Shown one piece after another: positions 53,574 through 64,000 of a stretch of DNA of 64,000 bases (the first letter of the stretch is position 1; each line of letters begins with the position of its first letter). The DNA is taken from the NCBI GenBank assembly GCA_910589415.1, contig OU342633.1:9152858-9216857 (forward strand), read 5' to 3'. Both the position numbers and the translations under genes were made by a program. This DNA comes from Malachius bipustulatus (lineage: Eukaryota > Arthropoda > Insecta > Coleoptera > Melyridae). The notes below the pieces were generated by a model, which did not search any database, had not been told where the DNA came from, and saw only the letters and a program-made list of their open reading frames with translations.

Positions 53574-55387
53574 ACAGGGTGATATTTAAAGACATGCAAA
53601 ATTACTTCGCGGTTCTGTTACCTCCTTTTTACAAATAAATTTTTCCTCTTATTTTTGATGAATAAATTTTGAAGCTTGGTGTCTCACTTCGAGAGAGTTT
53701 TGAATAGGATAACATGATCTCAAAAAATCCACTTTCTGTTCTTGAAATAATCAGTTTTTCCTCTCCGACCCATTTTTGAAATTTAGACCTCATATCGAAG
53801 TTAAAACTTCAGGAAAAAAAATCCTGGGATAAGAAGTAACTTTAACTCAGGGCCAACATAAAAGACAAAAGATTGCAAACAAAATTATTCAAAGCTTTAA
53901 TTTTTTCTGGCACCCGGTATTAGATGATTGATTGAAAATGAAATTGTCTCCGAAAAAACCTTCATTTGTGAACATGGGAGTGAACACTTAAAAGATTGTC
54001 TTGCTGACATGAGATAAAACATTATTCATTATACGAGCCAAATTACATCTGCATATGCTTTTGTGTGAATCAGAACCCTTGCTTACCTGAGAATGGTTCG
54101 TAACCATCGTTATGAGCATTTCACTATTTGTTTTCGTCGAAGGCTCATGTCTCGGGCGATAGTGGATTTCGTCATTTCTCAGTGGGCTGAGGGCTCTTTT
54201 GTTTGGTCCTTAGCAGTTCAACATAACTGAAATGTTTAGTTGTGTTAAGTTTAGCACCAACTTCAGAGACCAAGGAAGCCAGGAGAGGCATTTTAGAACT
54301 AAACTGGTGAAATTAACACTGTTAAACAAATTAAACGTTAGACAAGCCATTGCTTGTTACCATATTCGTAACGGTGGTTACAAACCACTCTCAGATAAGC
54401 AAGGGCGCCAAAAAAGCCGCTCCCCGAAAGCATATGCTTAAATAAGATTGGCTGCTGTAATCAAATTTTTTATCTCGTTTCATCAAGAAAATTCTAAAAG
54501 TTTTAAAAAATTAAGGCTTGCTCAGCAAAAAATTGATTTTGGTCATTATTGAAATGAGCGGCATTGGTATAGGGCGATTTATCTTCTACTTTCGAATAGT
54601 TTGTGTCTCTAGGAGTATCAAGGTACCATTGAATTTTTGCGCCGGCAAGTAATAGTCGAGAAATAAGGCCTCAAAGTTTCATCCTTGCCCTAATACGTAT
54701 AGTCGAACATATGCGCTCGAACAGGATGCTCGTTCTCCATCGTCGTGTAACAGGATGCTCGCTCTCCGTCGTCGCGTATTTTAAAACCCGTATTGCTGCA
54801 GTAAGTTCCTTCAAATGTTCGTAAAATGAAAAAAAAACTACCCTGACCAAAGACCTGACGGAACCGGTAGCTACTAGTACGGTCACGTGACACTTTAAGG
54901 CCTTATTTTTCGACTATTACTTGCCGGCGCAAAAATTCAATGGTACCTTGATACTCCTAGAGACACAAGCTATCCGAAAGTAGAAGACAAATCGCCCTAT
55001 ACCCATGCCGCTCATCTCAATAATTACCTTTATTTTCATTCAGTTTAGCTCCCAAAACCGGAAGAAATTTTAAATCGAGTCATTTTTATGCAATGATTTT
55101 TAATGTTTCTCCTGAGAAAATTCTCGTCCTTGGAACTTTTTTTCTGAAATTTAAGCCTCAATAAGAGCTATAAAGTTGAAAATGGTGCTGCAAGTGGAAA
55201 GTTATCGCTTTAGGAGCAGAAATTGATTTTTTGAGATCGTAAATATTACAAATGTTAAACCAAAAATTAATAAACCTTTGAGGTGAGATCTTAAGCTTCA
55301 AAATTTGCTCTTCAAAATTTTTCACGAATAATTTATTTGGTGGGAAACGGTGGTATCATTTTGCATACTTTCAAATATCACCCTATA
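53574..55387. repeat. 1.8-kb palindromic element with ACAGGGTGATATTT ends
   Basis: The left ACAGGGTGATATTTAAAGAC inverts AAATATCACCCTAT at the right end. Arms correspond through TTTTGAAGCTTGGTGTCTCACTT against AGGTGAGATCTTAAGCTTCAAAA and ATGATCTCAAAAAATC against GATTTTTTGAGATCGTAA. The inner pair is GGTACCATTGAATTTTTGCG and its inverse (54630 and 54930). The central loop holds a 27-bp direct duplication with TGCTCGTTCTCCATCGTCGT (54727 and 54752). Confidence 0.85.
54046..54442. mobile_element. Small inverted-repeat element nested in the palindrome's left arm
   Basis: CTTGCTTACCTGAGAATGG with TTCGTAACCATCG at 54080 inverts to the ACGGTGGTTACAAACC and CTCTCAGATAAGCAAG block near 54370-54405. 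GCATATGCTT occurs at both outer sides. It has no counterpart in the right arm, so it entered after the palindrome formed. The 69-codon frame 54232-54441 has no known motif. Confidence 0.7.
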
Positions 55388-56723
55388 GAAAATTTGTTTG
55401 CAGTTTTTTGAGTTTGTATCCAACAAAGCAGAAATAAACGATATATAGTGTGGCTAACGTGCGAAATCCTTTGGGGCTATCAAAAGTCCTAAATCAAAAT
55501 CCGATAACATTTGGCAAAGGTATACTTTGATGGTCCCAAACTGAAAACGTGCTTACAAATCGCTCCACCGTAGCGCTGCAGTAGAAAAACTTCAAATTGC
55601 GCCAACCCTGTTGTCATATTGAACATTATTTCACTAGATTTAGTATTAAGGTAACATCTCATTTCTATATTTATAGTCAGTCAAAAAATATATTAATTGG
55701 CATCCAATTCCAATATACAGGGTGAGTCAATTTTTTTTAGCAGGACTTCAACGGTTTATAGAAAAAACTTTTTAAAGGAATAAAAGTTCTCATAATCATA
55801 TGTACGGAAAAACTTAAAAAAAAGCTACAGTGTATTGATTTTTTTTTTTTTTTGTTTTCGCGGCATAACTTTCTAAATATTTTTATTTTACACCAAGAGG
55901 TTATTTATTATAATTTAGAGCGCACTAGAAAAAAAAAAGAAAAACTGGTGAAAAAATTCATCAGTGGCGTATATACAGGGTATACGACCCCTTTTTCGCT
56001 CAACAACTTCTACGCCATTAGGGAATTTTTTGGGAATCTTGGAAACGGTAAGAGATAAGAAATCGGTTAAAGCAGAGATAAATTGCACAATTAACGCTTA
56101 TAAGAACATGCACAATTAACGCTCAGAGTTAAGACTCTGAGAAAAATTTAGGATACTTTCAGTCGTTGCAGGAATATTAACCTGAAAAATTGAAAAATGG
56201 ATTTTTATATTTTAGTCAAAAAATAAAAATTGCAGGTCAATTTCACTTTACCAAAATTTTCGAAGCTTACAACGGTACATTAATAGGGGTATCGGCATCA
56301 TATACTCTACGACAAAAAGATACTTTAATACGACATACTACTGTAAGGGAAACCAAGGAGTATTAGCTGAATTGGTAACAACTAAATATTATCAATAAGA
56401 CAATTAAAGTATACAAACAGATGTCTTGCGTAGCCTGGCATTGAACTAATAAAACAAGCTTGTTTATAAACATGCACGCAGTCCTGCCGACTAATCATCT
56501 TTGAGTTTCTAGATTTGTAAGCACCCCCAGCGACCCCGAACCACATATTGTATAAATAGAGTTAGTTATGTAAGGTAACGAATTAGTCTGATTACTTTGA
56601 TTAGTCTTATTAGTATTATCAGTATGATTATTATTATTTAATATCGTTATCATCCAATCATGCTGATTCTCAAAGAATCGATTGATGGATTGATAGTTAA
56701 GTTTAAACATGTATTTGTTATTT
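55388..56723. other. AT-rich DNA with one repeat terminus
   Basis: ATACAGGGTGAGTCAATTTT at 55718 opens a repeat of the family, with no clear partner; ATATACAGGGTATACG at 55973 is another possible end. A small CACAATTAACGCT duplication lies at 56087 and 56110. No gene recognised. Confidence 0.45.
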
Positions 56724-58936
56724 TAACACAGCAGGATAGGTATTTCGTAAACAGACCGGGGAAATCCATTTTTTTTATTTTTTCAGTCGATGGAGTCGGA
56801 CCTTCCCTGTCTTTTGACATGTGTCTTAGGTTGGGTCGGAGTGCGGGGGAGGGGGTGCACGCTTTTAAAATTTACTGAAAATGAATTTTATCGGAAAAAC
56901 GGGTATATCTGAGCCGGATTTGACCTGACAAAAAAATTATGGTATCAAAAATTGAAGAGCTTGACTAAACACGGATTTTCGTTTCGACCTGAACCCTTTA
57001 GCTCAACTGGTTCGCGAAATATTGCGATATTAAGGGTGCAAAAATGAATAAAAATGTTACTGACTTTTGCTCGGCAGGTGGTGGAGTTAGGGCGTCAATT
57101 TTTTGCGAGAGGAAGGGTGCCACCAAGTAATTTGACGGGCCGGAGGGAGAGGGTGGTGGGCCAATTAGGAGGGGAGATATGGGGGTGAGAAGAAAAATAC
57201 GGAAACGCTCGTAAAAAGTTTATTTATTGACCTACAGAGACCAGGGAGCACTCATTTTCTTCGTTTTTTTATCTACTACCCGGTAGTCATAGCAAAAAAA
57301 TATTATTTTTGCAAATGCGCGCTTGGCGCGCAATTAAAAAAAAAGTATTTTTTTCTCGCGTTTTTGGGGATGAAGGAAGGGGGTGGGAAAAAAATTTTTT
57401 TCACCACTGAACGGAATTTTTATATCTTTAATTTGAGCCCCATTTGAACCCGATCCGATCATAAATAAGAGCACAACGAACCGGCAAAGTCTAGGCTTTA
57501 TTGAGGGCGAACGGAGAGGTGTGGGGGATTCTTGTTGGGCTCATTGGAAAGAGGAAACATTGATTTATCTATTTATTTATTTGTTTTTTTTTTGTGCGTA
57601 TCTTTCCCGCGCGCGCGAGTTATACATGAAGATCTCTCTTTAAACCGGGCGAGAAAGATACCTGAGCAGCCGTGGGCGGAGCTTACGCTCTCCGCCTTCT
57701 ATACTCTGGGCACAGTCACGATCGGCCGGGAACGCGCGCTCGGGATTTATTTTCGAATGCTTGTTCGCTCGTACCTCGCTCAATTATTATGGATCGATTT
57801 TGAAAATTCTTGCTTGCTTTTGATCGCTGAACGATCGGGAATGAAAAAACACATCGAGTTACTGTTTTTTCATCTGCTGGCGGGTCGATTTTTCTTACAT
57901 TTGGGCCGTTGTTAGCCTTGTTTTTCATTCTCAGTCGCGCTCTCTTATCTTGCTAGCCTTCTATTGTTTTCCCGGGATGACGCGCCGGGTTCACGAAAAC
58001 AATAGGCAGGTACACAATAGAAGGAGGCGCTACACAAAAGACTGCACCTCGATCTATTCATGGTCAAGCGAGTGCAGCACATGGCTGCTTCAGGTAAGAA
58101 AATTATTTCGAGAATGGATGAAAGAGTGTTTTCCAACTTTCTCTAGACTTTGCCGGTTCGTTGTGCTCTTATTTATGGTCAGATCGGGTTCAAGTGGGGC
58201 TCAAATTAAAGATAAAAAAATGCCGTTCAGTGGTGAAAAAAAATTTTCCCCACCCCCTTCCTTCACCCCCAAAAACGCGAGAAAAAAATTACTTTTTTTT
58301 TAATTGCGCGCCAAACGTGCATTTGCGAAAATATATATATTTTTTTTTATAATTTTTTTGCCATGACTACCGGGTAGTAGATAAAAAACGAAGAAAATGA
58401 GCAGTGCCTGGTCTCTGTAGGTCAATAAATAAACTTTTTACGAGCGTTTCCGTATTTTTCTTCTCACCCCCATATCTCCCCTCCTAATTGGCCCACCACC
58501 CCCTCCCTCCGGCCGGTCAAAGTACTCGGTGGCACCCTTCCTCTCGCAAAAAATTGACGCCCTAACTCCACCACCTGCCGAGCAAAGTCAGTAAAATTTT
58601 TATTCATTTTTGCACCCTTAATATCGCAATATTTCGCGAACCAGTTGAGATAAAAGGTTCAGGTCGGAACGAACTTCCGTGTTTAGTCAAGCTCTTCAAT
58701 TTTCGATACTATAATTTTTTTGTCAGGTCAAATTCGGCTCAGATATACCCGTTTTTCCGATAAAATTCATTTTCAGTAAATTTTAAAAGCGTGCCCCGCC
58801 TCCCCCCCGTCCCGACTCTACCTAACACACATGTCAAAAGACAGGGAAGGTCCGACTCCATCGACTGAAAAAAATTAAAAAATAGATTTCCCCGGTCTGT
58901 TTACGAGCTGTTTATTTTACCGGTCCTGCTGGGTTA
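56724..58936. mobile_element. 2.2-kb foldback element with about 0.8-kb arms
   Basis: TAACACAGCAGGAT at 56724 inverts to GTCCTGCTGGGTTA at 58936. The arms match almost throughout to about 57500 and 58140: CAGACCGGGGAAATCCA, ACGGGTATATCTGAGCCGG, GTTTATTTATTGACCTACAG, TACTACCCGGTAGTCAT and GACTTTGCCGGTTCGTTG inverted. The unpaired centre (about 57500-58140) is GC-richer and holds no recognised protein; the 127-codon frame 57532-57915 shows no motif. Arms this long suggest a foldback or Mutator-like origin, but no 9-bp duplication was confirmed. Confidence 0.88.
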
Positions 58937-59334
58937 TTTATTAATAAAAACCTTTGAAACCAAGTAAGTGTCTCCAACTTCACCACCACCTTGCTCCGAA
59001 TGGCGATCCTGAATTTAATGGACCAATAATCTCAATTTATCACTAGCCGATCCTGCGAGTTTATCTATCACACTACAATTTTACCTTCATAATAGTATCG
59101 TTAGAGTTCCGTATATTTATTCAAAATATCAGAATTTTCCTTGATTGCAAAAATATTTAGTCTTAAAAGATTTACATTTTTAATGCTCTGCATAGCTAAA
59201 ACAGGTATACATATTACTCATTTCTCCGTTTTATTAACTATATAAATTCAAGAAGATACAATACAAGATACATATCTTCATTATTGGAAAATACATTTAA
59301 CTTAATAGATCCTACGACATCTAATTTTGAACCT
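58937..59334. other. No recognised gene
   Basis: 58960-59060 is non-repetitive and somewhat GC-richer (GTGTCTCCAACTTCACCACC). The rest is AT-rich. No TE feature seen. Confidence 0.4.
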
Positions 59335-59640
59335 CCATAGCTTGTTACATTATCTCATATGGTCCTAAATAATATGGTCCTCAACTGGTTCTAAATTAAG
59401 ATTCTTGTAAAGACATTGTTGCGTTTTACGTTAACTTGGGCCCCAGTGTCTAATTTAAATTTGACAGACTTGTTACAATGCTTTATATAAACAACCTTAT
59501 ACATTTTCAATTCATTATTTAAATCTACATTATTTAATTATTATTGTTAATGAATGTAGGTACAACTTATTATTTTTACATTAACGAGTAAAATGACCAA
59601 ATTTAAAACATTTCTTACAATCTAAAAGTTGAATATTTAC
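59335..59640 (-). pseudogene. LTR-retrotransposon fragment: zinc knuckle and protease
   Basis: On the minus strand LLDCKKCFKFGHFTR near 59615 resembles the second half of a Gag/Pol zinc knuckle, and VKFKLDTGAQVNV near 59460 is a retropepsin active site with DTG. Order and spacing fit a Gypsy-type junction of Gag and protease. It is short and frameshifted, and RT was not found nearby. Confidence 0.7.
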
Positions 59641-60539
59641 ATACAGCCAATTGCGCTTATTCAACAATATAAACCAGCTATACAATATGACACTATACTG
59701 TTTGGTACTCAACAAAAGTTATTCTCAACACTTTTAACAAAATCTCTCATAGATTCTATTTTAGTGATGTACTCGACCATCACTGTAACCAACTCAAAAA
59801 CATATATGATAATAAACGAATCCAAATCTAAATACCTATGAATAGGTCGGAGATATTGCTCATTACATTATTAATATCCATCGAGTTGATTGGAAAATGG
59901 CGCCGAGAACTGCATATACCTAACCGGTCACTAATTGCTAAAATCAACCAAGCATTATTCGTCGTCAATGATGCTAAGTGAAACAACAATCAATGCGCCT
60001 TTTCAGTAGCCGCCCCGTTCAAACTAACTTCTCCTATATGTTTGTATATAAACTTGAAATACAATGGCTAGAAAGCCGATAAAGTTGTAGGTATAGGTAA
60101 GTAAGAGATTCACTTTTATCACCATAATTCAACTACAATTTTTCGTACACCTAACTTTATACTTACTGCAACTCTCAAAATTGATAGTGTACTAATTGGA
60201 TACAGTATACCACTGGCGATATAGCTGTCGTCAGAAATTCTGTTGGTAGGTAACAAAATATTGGAAAAATACGACATAAGGGACCTTAAGGGCGTCAGGC
60301 CTTAACTAATCAAACTAACCAAACTCTGGCCCATTAGAAAGAAAAATAATGTCTACCAGGTCATTGTAACCAGGTCAATGTAACTAGATCGGCAGTTGGC
60401 TTCATTTTGCTATATTTATTTTTCAGTATTTTAGTAAAATTGTTGCAAAATAATACAATGAACATTGTGGCCGTTATGCAGAGCACAATATTAAGAATGT
60501 TGATGAAAATTTATGAATAAATAATAAATTTTGTCATAG
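59641..60539. other. No recognised gene
   Basis: 59890-60060 is non-repetitive with moderate GC (GGAAAATGGCGCCGAGAACT). TAACCAGGTCA repeats loosely near 60360. Otherwise AT-rich. Confidence 0.4.
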
Positions 60540-61940
60540 GAGATACGATATCTCCCAAATTTTTTACAACTGTCCAGTTCATTCGAGTCGATTTCTGTGG
60601 AACAAACGACAGAAAAAATAAACATGTAATCGAGGCAGTGAAAGACAAGACTCCTGTTTCTCCAAAGGAAAGGGAACACATAGATGACGCTGTAAAAGAA
60701 TTAAATATAGTATCATGCATAATAAGAGAGTAAGAACAAAAATGTAGGTTCGCTTCATCCAATAATGGATATTGGTAAAATTCTATACATCCATGATGTT
60801 AAAGGCGTCAAAAATGTTCATAAAAAGAGAAGAAATAAATCGGTGTTGTGTTTAAAACAGCCTCAGAAGCTAATGAATTTGCGAAACAAAGCTCTATTTA
60901 ACAAGAGTTCTTAGTTTTCATCCCTCCAATCCTTCCTAACCTGTAGCGGCATAATCAGAAACACATGGTCACAGAAGACGATATAATTAACATTGGTTCA
61001 ACCGACAACAAAACGGAAATTATCTCTGCTAGAAGATTTAACAGGAAATCGATAGACTCTTCCGATAACGTGAGTTAGATCCCTACTGGGACAGTTTCTA
61101 TATTCCATACTAAATCCGAAGTGACAGCATACGTTAAGCCAACTATTATACAGTGTATGAACTGCTTAAGGAACGATCACAGTAAAAAAGCTATGCCGTG
61201 GCAAAACCAGATGTCCTAAATGTGGAGACCTCCGCCACCTAAACGATGATAAGTCTGTCAGTACCTGCTGTATTTATTGTAAGGAAGATCACCCGTCGTG
61301 TGACAAAAAATGCAAGGAACTTGAGCAGCAAAAGAGAATACCTCAATTGATGACCACCGAAAATATATCCTTCTATGAAGCAGCACAGCTTTTGTCCAAA
61401 AAAACTACTATGTCGCCCATAATTTCGAGACCACAAGACTTACCCAAATTACAAGCAAAGCCGTCTCTAAAGCCTTCAATGGCTTCAAGCTCGAAGACCC
61501 CAACCACCTCTATCCCTAAGGCCGCAAATAATATCCCAAACTCCAAGGATAAAAAACACCTCATGCTAAACGAAGCAAGTAAATTCACCAAATTAGTCGC
61601 AAAAAAAATTAGAGCAGCCCCTACCGAGGGTTACCACAAAGAAACGCATAAATCCTATTTAACACCTAGCTCAAGCAGATCTCCTGTTAAAACTATCTAT
61701 ATTTTTAATGTTTCCCAGAATAAAGATACTACGAATTTATCCAATAAGGAAGAGACAACCAACCAAATGAATACTTTTGATGAAAATACGAGACACTTTT
61801 TCTCCACAAGCTCACAAGAAAAGTCCCTCTCGCAACTCAACGTTAATGAAACTACCACTCAAAGCTTAAGGTTAAGACGCTCTTCAGTAACTGATATTGA
61901 TAATAACGACAATTTCATAAATTCTTCATTGAAACATTAA
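60540..61940 (+). pseudogene. I/Jockey-type ORF1 (Gag-like), N-terminal part broken
   Basis: The early part (60540-61340) reads in changing frames: KILYIHDVKGVKNVHKKRR, a KTASEANEF block, EDDIINIGSTDNKTEI, ARRFNRKSIDSS and IPTGTVSIFHTKSEV. Then come the zinc knuckles CMNCLRNDHSKK and CRGKTRCPKCGDLRH and CCIYCKEDHPSCDKKC. From 61347 the frame is open for 197 codons: the block ENISFYEAAQLLSKK, then a Ser/Thr/Lys-rich tail. This order is typical of I/Jockey-group ORF1 proteins, which coat the RNA. At least three frameshifts. Confidence 0.85.
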
Positions 61941-61959
61941 GTCTGCTTGAAGTAACAAG

Positions 61960-64000
61960 CACTCCCTACAAATCCTAATCAAAGATCTCAAACCAAACAT
62001 TATTGCCCTAAATGAAACTTGGATTAGGCCACAATTTCAAAAATAAAATATTATTAGGAGTCAACAGACAGGATGGCTTCGGAGAGATCGTTCTGGCCAT
62101 CCTAAATAGGCTCCCAATGTCCCCGATTGATCTAATCAATATCACTGTCCCCGAAGGATTCCAGATCGTAGCAGCGGAACTACCGAGCCAAATAATAATA
62201 TCAATATACAACCCACCCGATGTTACCCTCCCAGTACAAACCATGATGCGTATCCTCAACTCTTTCAACAAACCTCTTATTATAATCGGTGATTTCAACG
62301 CCCAGAATCCTTTGATCCACAGACGTTAACCGAAATGGTCGTCTGATGAAAGATCTAATAGAAAATATGGATGTGGTCGTCCTCAAAGACGGCAGTCCCA
62401 CCAGATTCTCTTTAAATAAAACAAGTTGTCCCGATATAGCACTATGGTCACCCGTCATATCACCTATTTTACCATTTCGGGTTATTTTTGATCCAGGAAC
62501 AAGCGTCCATTATCCCATTGTATGCTCTCCTCCTGATTCGAGCCAAATACTTTCTAGTTTGCAAGTTCCAGAATCACACAACAAGCTTAACACTAAGAAA
62601 GCCAATTGGACTAAATTCTCGTCATATTTTGATAAATTAAGTAACACTAATTTGACTTACCCGCAGCTTCATGAAGCCATTCTTGATGCTGCCGACAAAA
62701 GTATCCCTCGGAAAAATAAATCCACGCCTCCAAATATACCCACCACACCCTGGTGGGATACAGAATGTAGTGAATTGATTAAAAAACGAAAAGACAGTTA
62801 CAGCAAATTTTTAAGCAACCAAAATGTAGAAAACTATATCGCAGTAAAAAAGGTCCGCACTGAAACCAGGAAGATCCTGGTCACAAAAAAAAAAATAGCT
62901 TCAAAAAATTTTGCGAGGACATATCCCCAAACTTTTCTTGCTCGGAAACTTGGAAAAAGGTCAGATTATTATCTAGTCCTATTTTTCGAAGCAACCATGT
63001 AACCCCTCTGAACCCAGCAATAGGAACTGAACTTCTCAAACAGTTAGTCTCACCTATCATCCCGGAGAGAGAGGACCCTGCAATGCCCTGCAATTTTTTC
63101 AAATCAAATATCTCCCTCGTTCACTATGGAAGAAATAGAGGCAGTTATAGATCGGAAAGATACCTCCCCAGGAGAAGATGGCATTACATTTTCCATGATA
63201 TCCCATTTGCCCTCCAAATTTTTACACATTCTAATCGAGACTTTCAATAGTATCTTAAGAAATCAATCAACAACACTGCCAGAGCAATGGAACGTAGAAC
63301 TTATACACCCAATCAACAAAATTGGAAAACATCCAAACATGACCTCAGGTTGGCGCCCGATCGCGATGACTTCATGCATTCGTACAGTGGCGTAGCTACC
63401 TGAAGAAATACTAAAATTGCGACTACATTAAGTATTTTACACAACTTTTCTGGAAAAATCCCCCCCCCCCCGTTACTCTTGTACTCCATACCACCCAAAC
63501 CCCCCGGAGGTACACCTTATTTATTATATATAATATGCCAACAAAATTTAATTTTTTTTCGACTTCTTTTCTACCCAATCCACGAACCACCAATGAAGAA
63601 AACTTTAAGTGGGGGCCCGCCAAAAACATTTGGCGGGGTGAGCCAAAATCTGAATCTACGCCACTGCATTCGTAAAACCTTGGAAAGCATAATAAAAACA
63701 AGTACCTATCGATTAGTTTCTGGAGAACAGAAACAAAATCTATAAGTTCCAAACAGGGTTTAGGGAAGGTAAATCAACCTACGACAATATAATCCACATA
63801 TACATCAAAGTGGTCTCTAATTCTGCGTCCAAGATAAAGACTGTCTTAAAAATACTTGACATAAAATCCGCGTATGACAATATTATCCCATCCATACTAA
63901 TAGAAAAACTCGTTAAAATTGGCATCGAAGAAGATTTATTGAAAATTCTCACAAAAAGGAAAATTAAATTGGAAGACTCCCCACTCTGCCACTTGGCTAG
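61960..64000 (+). pseudogene. I/Jockey-type ORF2: endonuclease and RT, runs off the window
   Basis: The endonuclease starts LKPNIIALNETWIRP (Glu), then VLAILNRLPMSPIDLI, IISIYNPPDV and IIIGDFNAQNPL, then after a frameshift CPDIALWSPVISP and an IVCSPP end. A PWWDTECSELIKKRKDSYSK linker leads to RT: KDTSPGEDGITFSMISHLP, GWRPIAMTSCIR, and, after the MITE, KTLESIIKT, FREGKSTYDN and LDIKSAYDNI near 63860 (first catalytic Asp). The YADD block would be beyond 64000. Several frameshifts. It belongs with the ORF1 upstream. Confidence 0.88.
63385..63666. mobile_element. 282-bp hAT-type MITE with 8-bp TSD
   Basis: TSD CATTCGTA at 63377-63384 and 63667-63674. The ends CAGTGGCGTAGCTACC and AATCTACGCCACTG are inverted over about 11 bp. 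CAGTGGCGTAG with an 8-bp target is characteristic of hAT non-autonomous elements. It interrupts the RT between SCIR and KTLES, and its excision would rejoin the block. A C run at 63460-63470 and open frames inside are not coding. Confidence 0.95.

Noticed and set aside
57532..57915. 127-codon frame in the foldback centre as a host or element gene
   Set aside because: No domain, no partner exon, and the sequence includes runs and inverted fragments. It reads like chance in a GC-richer region.

Overview
This is AT-rich nuclear DNA from an arthropod, almost certainly an insect. The basis is the families of its decayed mobile elements: Gypsy, CR1-like, RTE-like and I/Jockey-type retrotransposons, piggyBac, mariner-like, PIF/Harbinger, hAT-type and THAP/SWIM elements. 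A beetle is my best guess from the look of the RTE-like C-termini and the mariner-like transposase, but I cannot prove it. I find no convincing host gene. Nearly every readable protein segment belongs to a transposable element (TE), usually with frameshifts or stops, and the layout is strongly nested.

Region by region. 1-2170: degenerate half-copies of a palindromic repeat. 2171-18452: an old foldback (inverted-repeat) element. Its left arm is continuous. Its right arm is split into pieces by three insertions: a CR1-like non-LTR element (3488-7492), a block holding a decayed minus-strand Gypsy-type element with a 91-bp minisatellite in one LTR (7737-15421), and a second foldback element carrying an unidentified conserved transposon protein (15491-17917). 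19988-23155: a mariner-like transposase pseudogene split by a 1466-bp element with 8-bp target-site duplications (TSDs) and followed by a palindromic element. 23958-25999: two more palindromic repeats. 26985-28330: a PIF/Harbinger remnant (MADF gene plus transposase). 29500-32190: an endonuclease fragment and an RT-RNase H fragment placed back to back, then a tRNA-headed SINE.

32811-41661: the youngest-looking large element, a minus-strand Gypsy retrotransposon. Gag is open and Pol is open except for one TGA. The tRNA-Leu-type primer site, LTR TATA box and poly(A) signal are visible. Its 5' LTR is split by a 3.2-kb DNA transposon (38074-41266) with convergent THAP and SWIM genes, itself invaded by a non-LTR fragment that created a chimeric open frame. 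41662-42640: an RTE-like 3' end. 44156-48278: three inverted-repeat elements. 48338-51905: a piggyBac element hit once by a non-LTR element (14-bp TSD) and once by a Harbinger-type MITE that still holds a transposase N-terminus. 53574-58936: two large palindromes. 59335-64000: a Gypsy protease fragment, then an I/Jockey-type element interrupted by a 282-bp hAT-type MITE.

Two window-wide signals cut across family boundaries. One is a shared terminus ACAGGGTG/CACCCTGT on about 18 repeat ends. The other is a recurring internal motif near ATATCTCRGAAACGG in many otherwise different palindromic repeats. These, the THAP/SWIM element and the LTR-embedded minisatellite are the least ordinary parts of the window. 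A few GC-richer, TE-free stretches (28780-29010, 52560-52860) could be host regulatory sequence.
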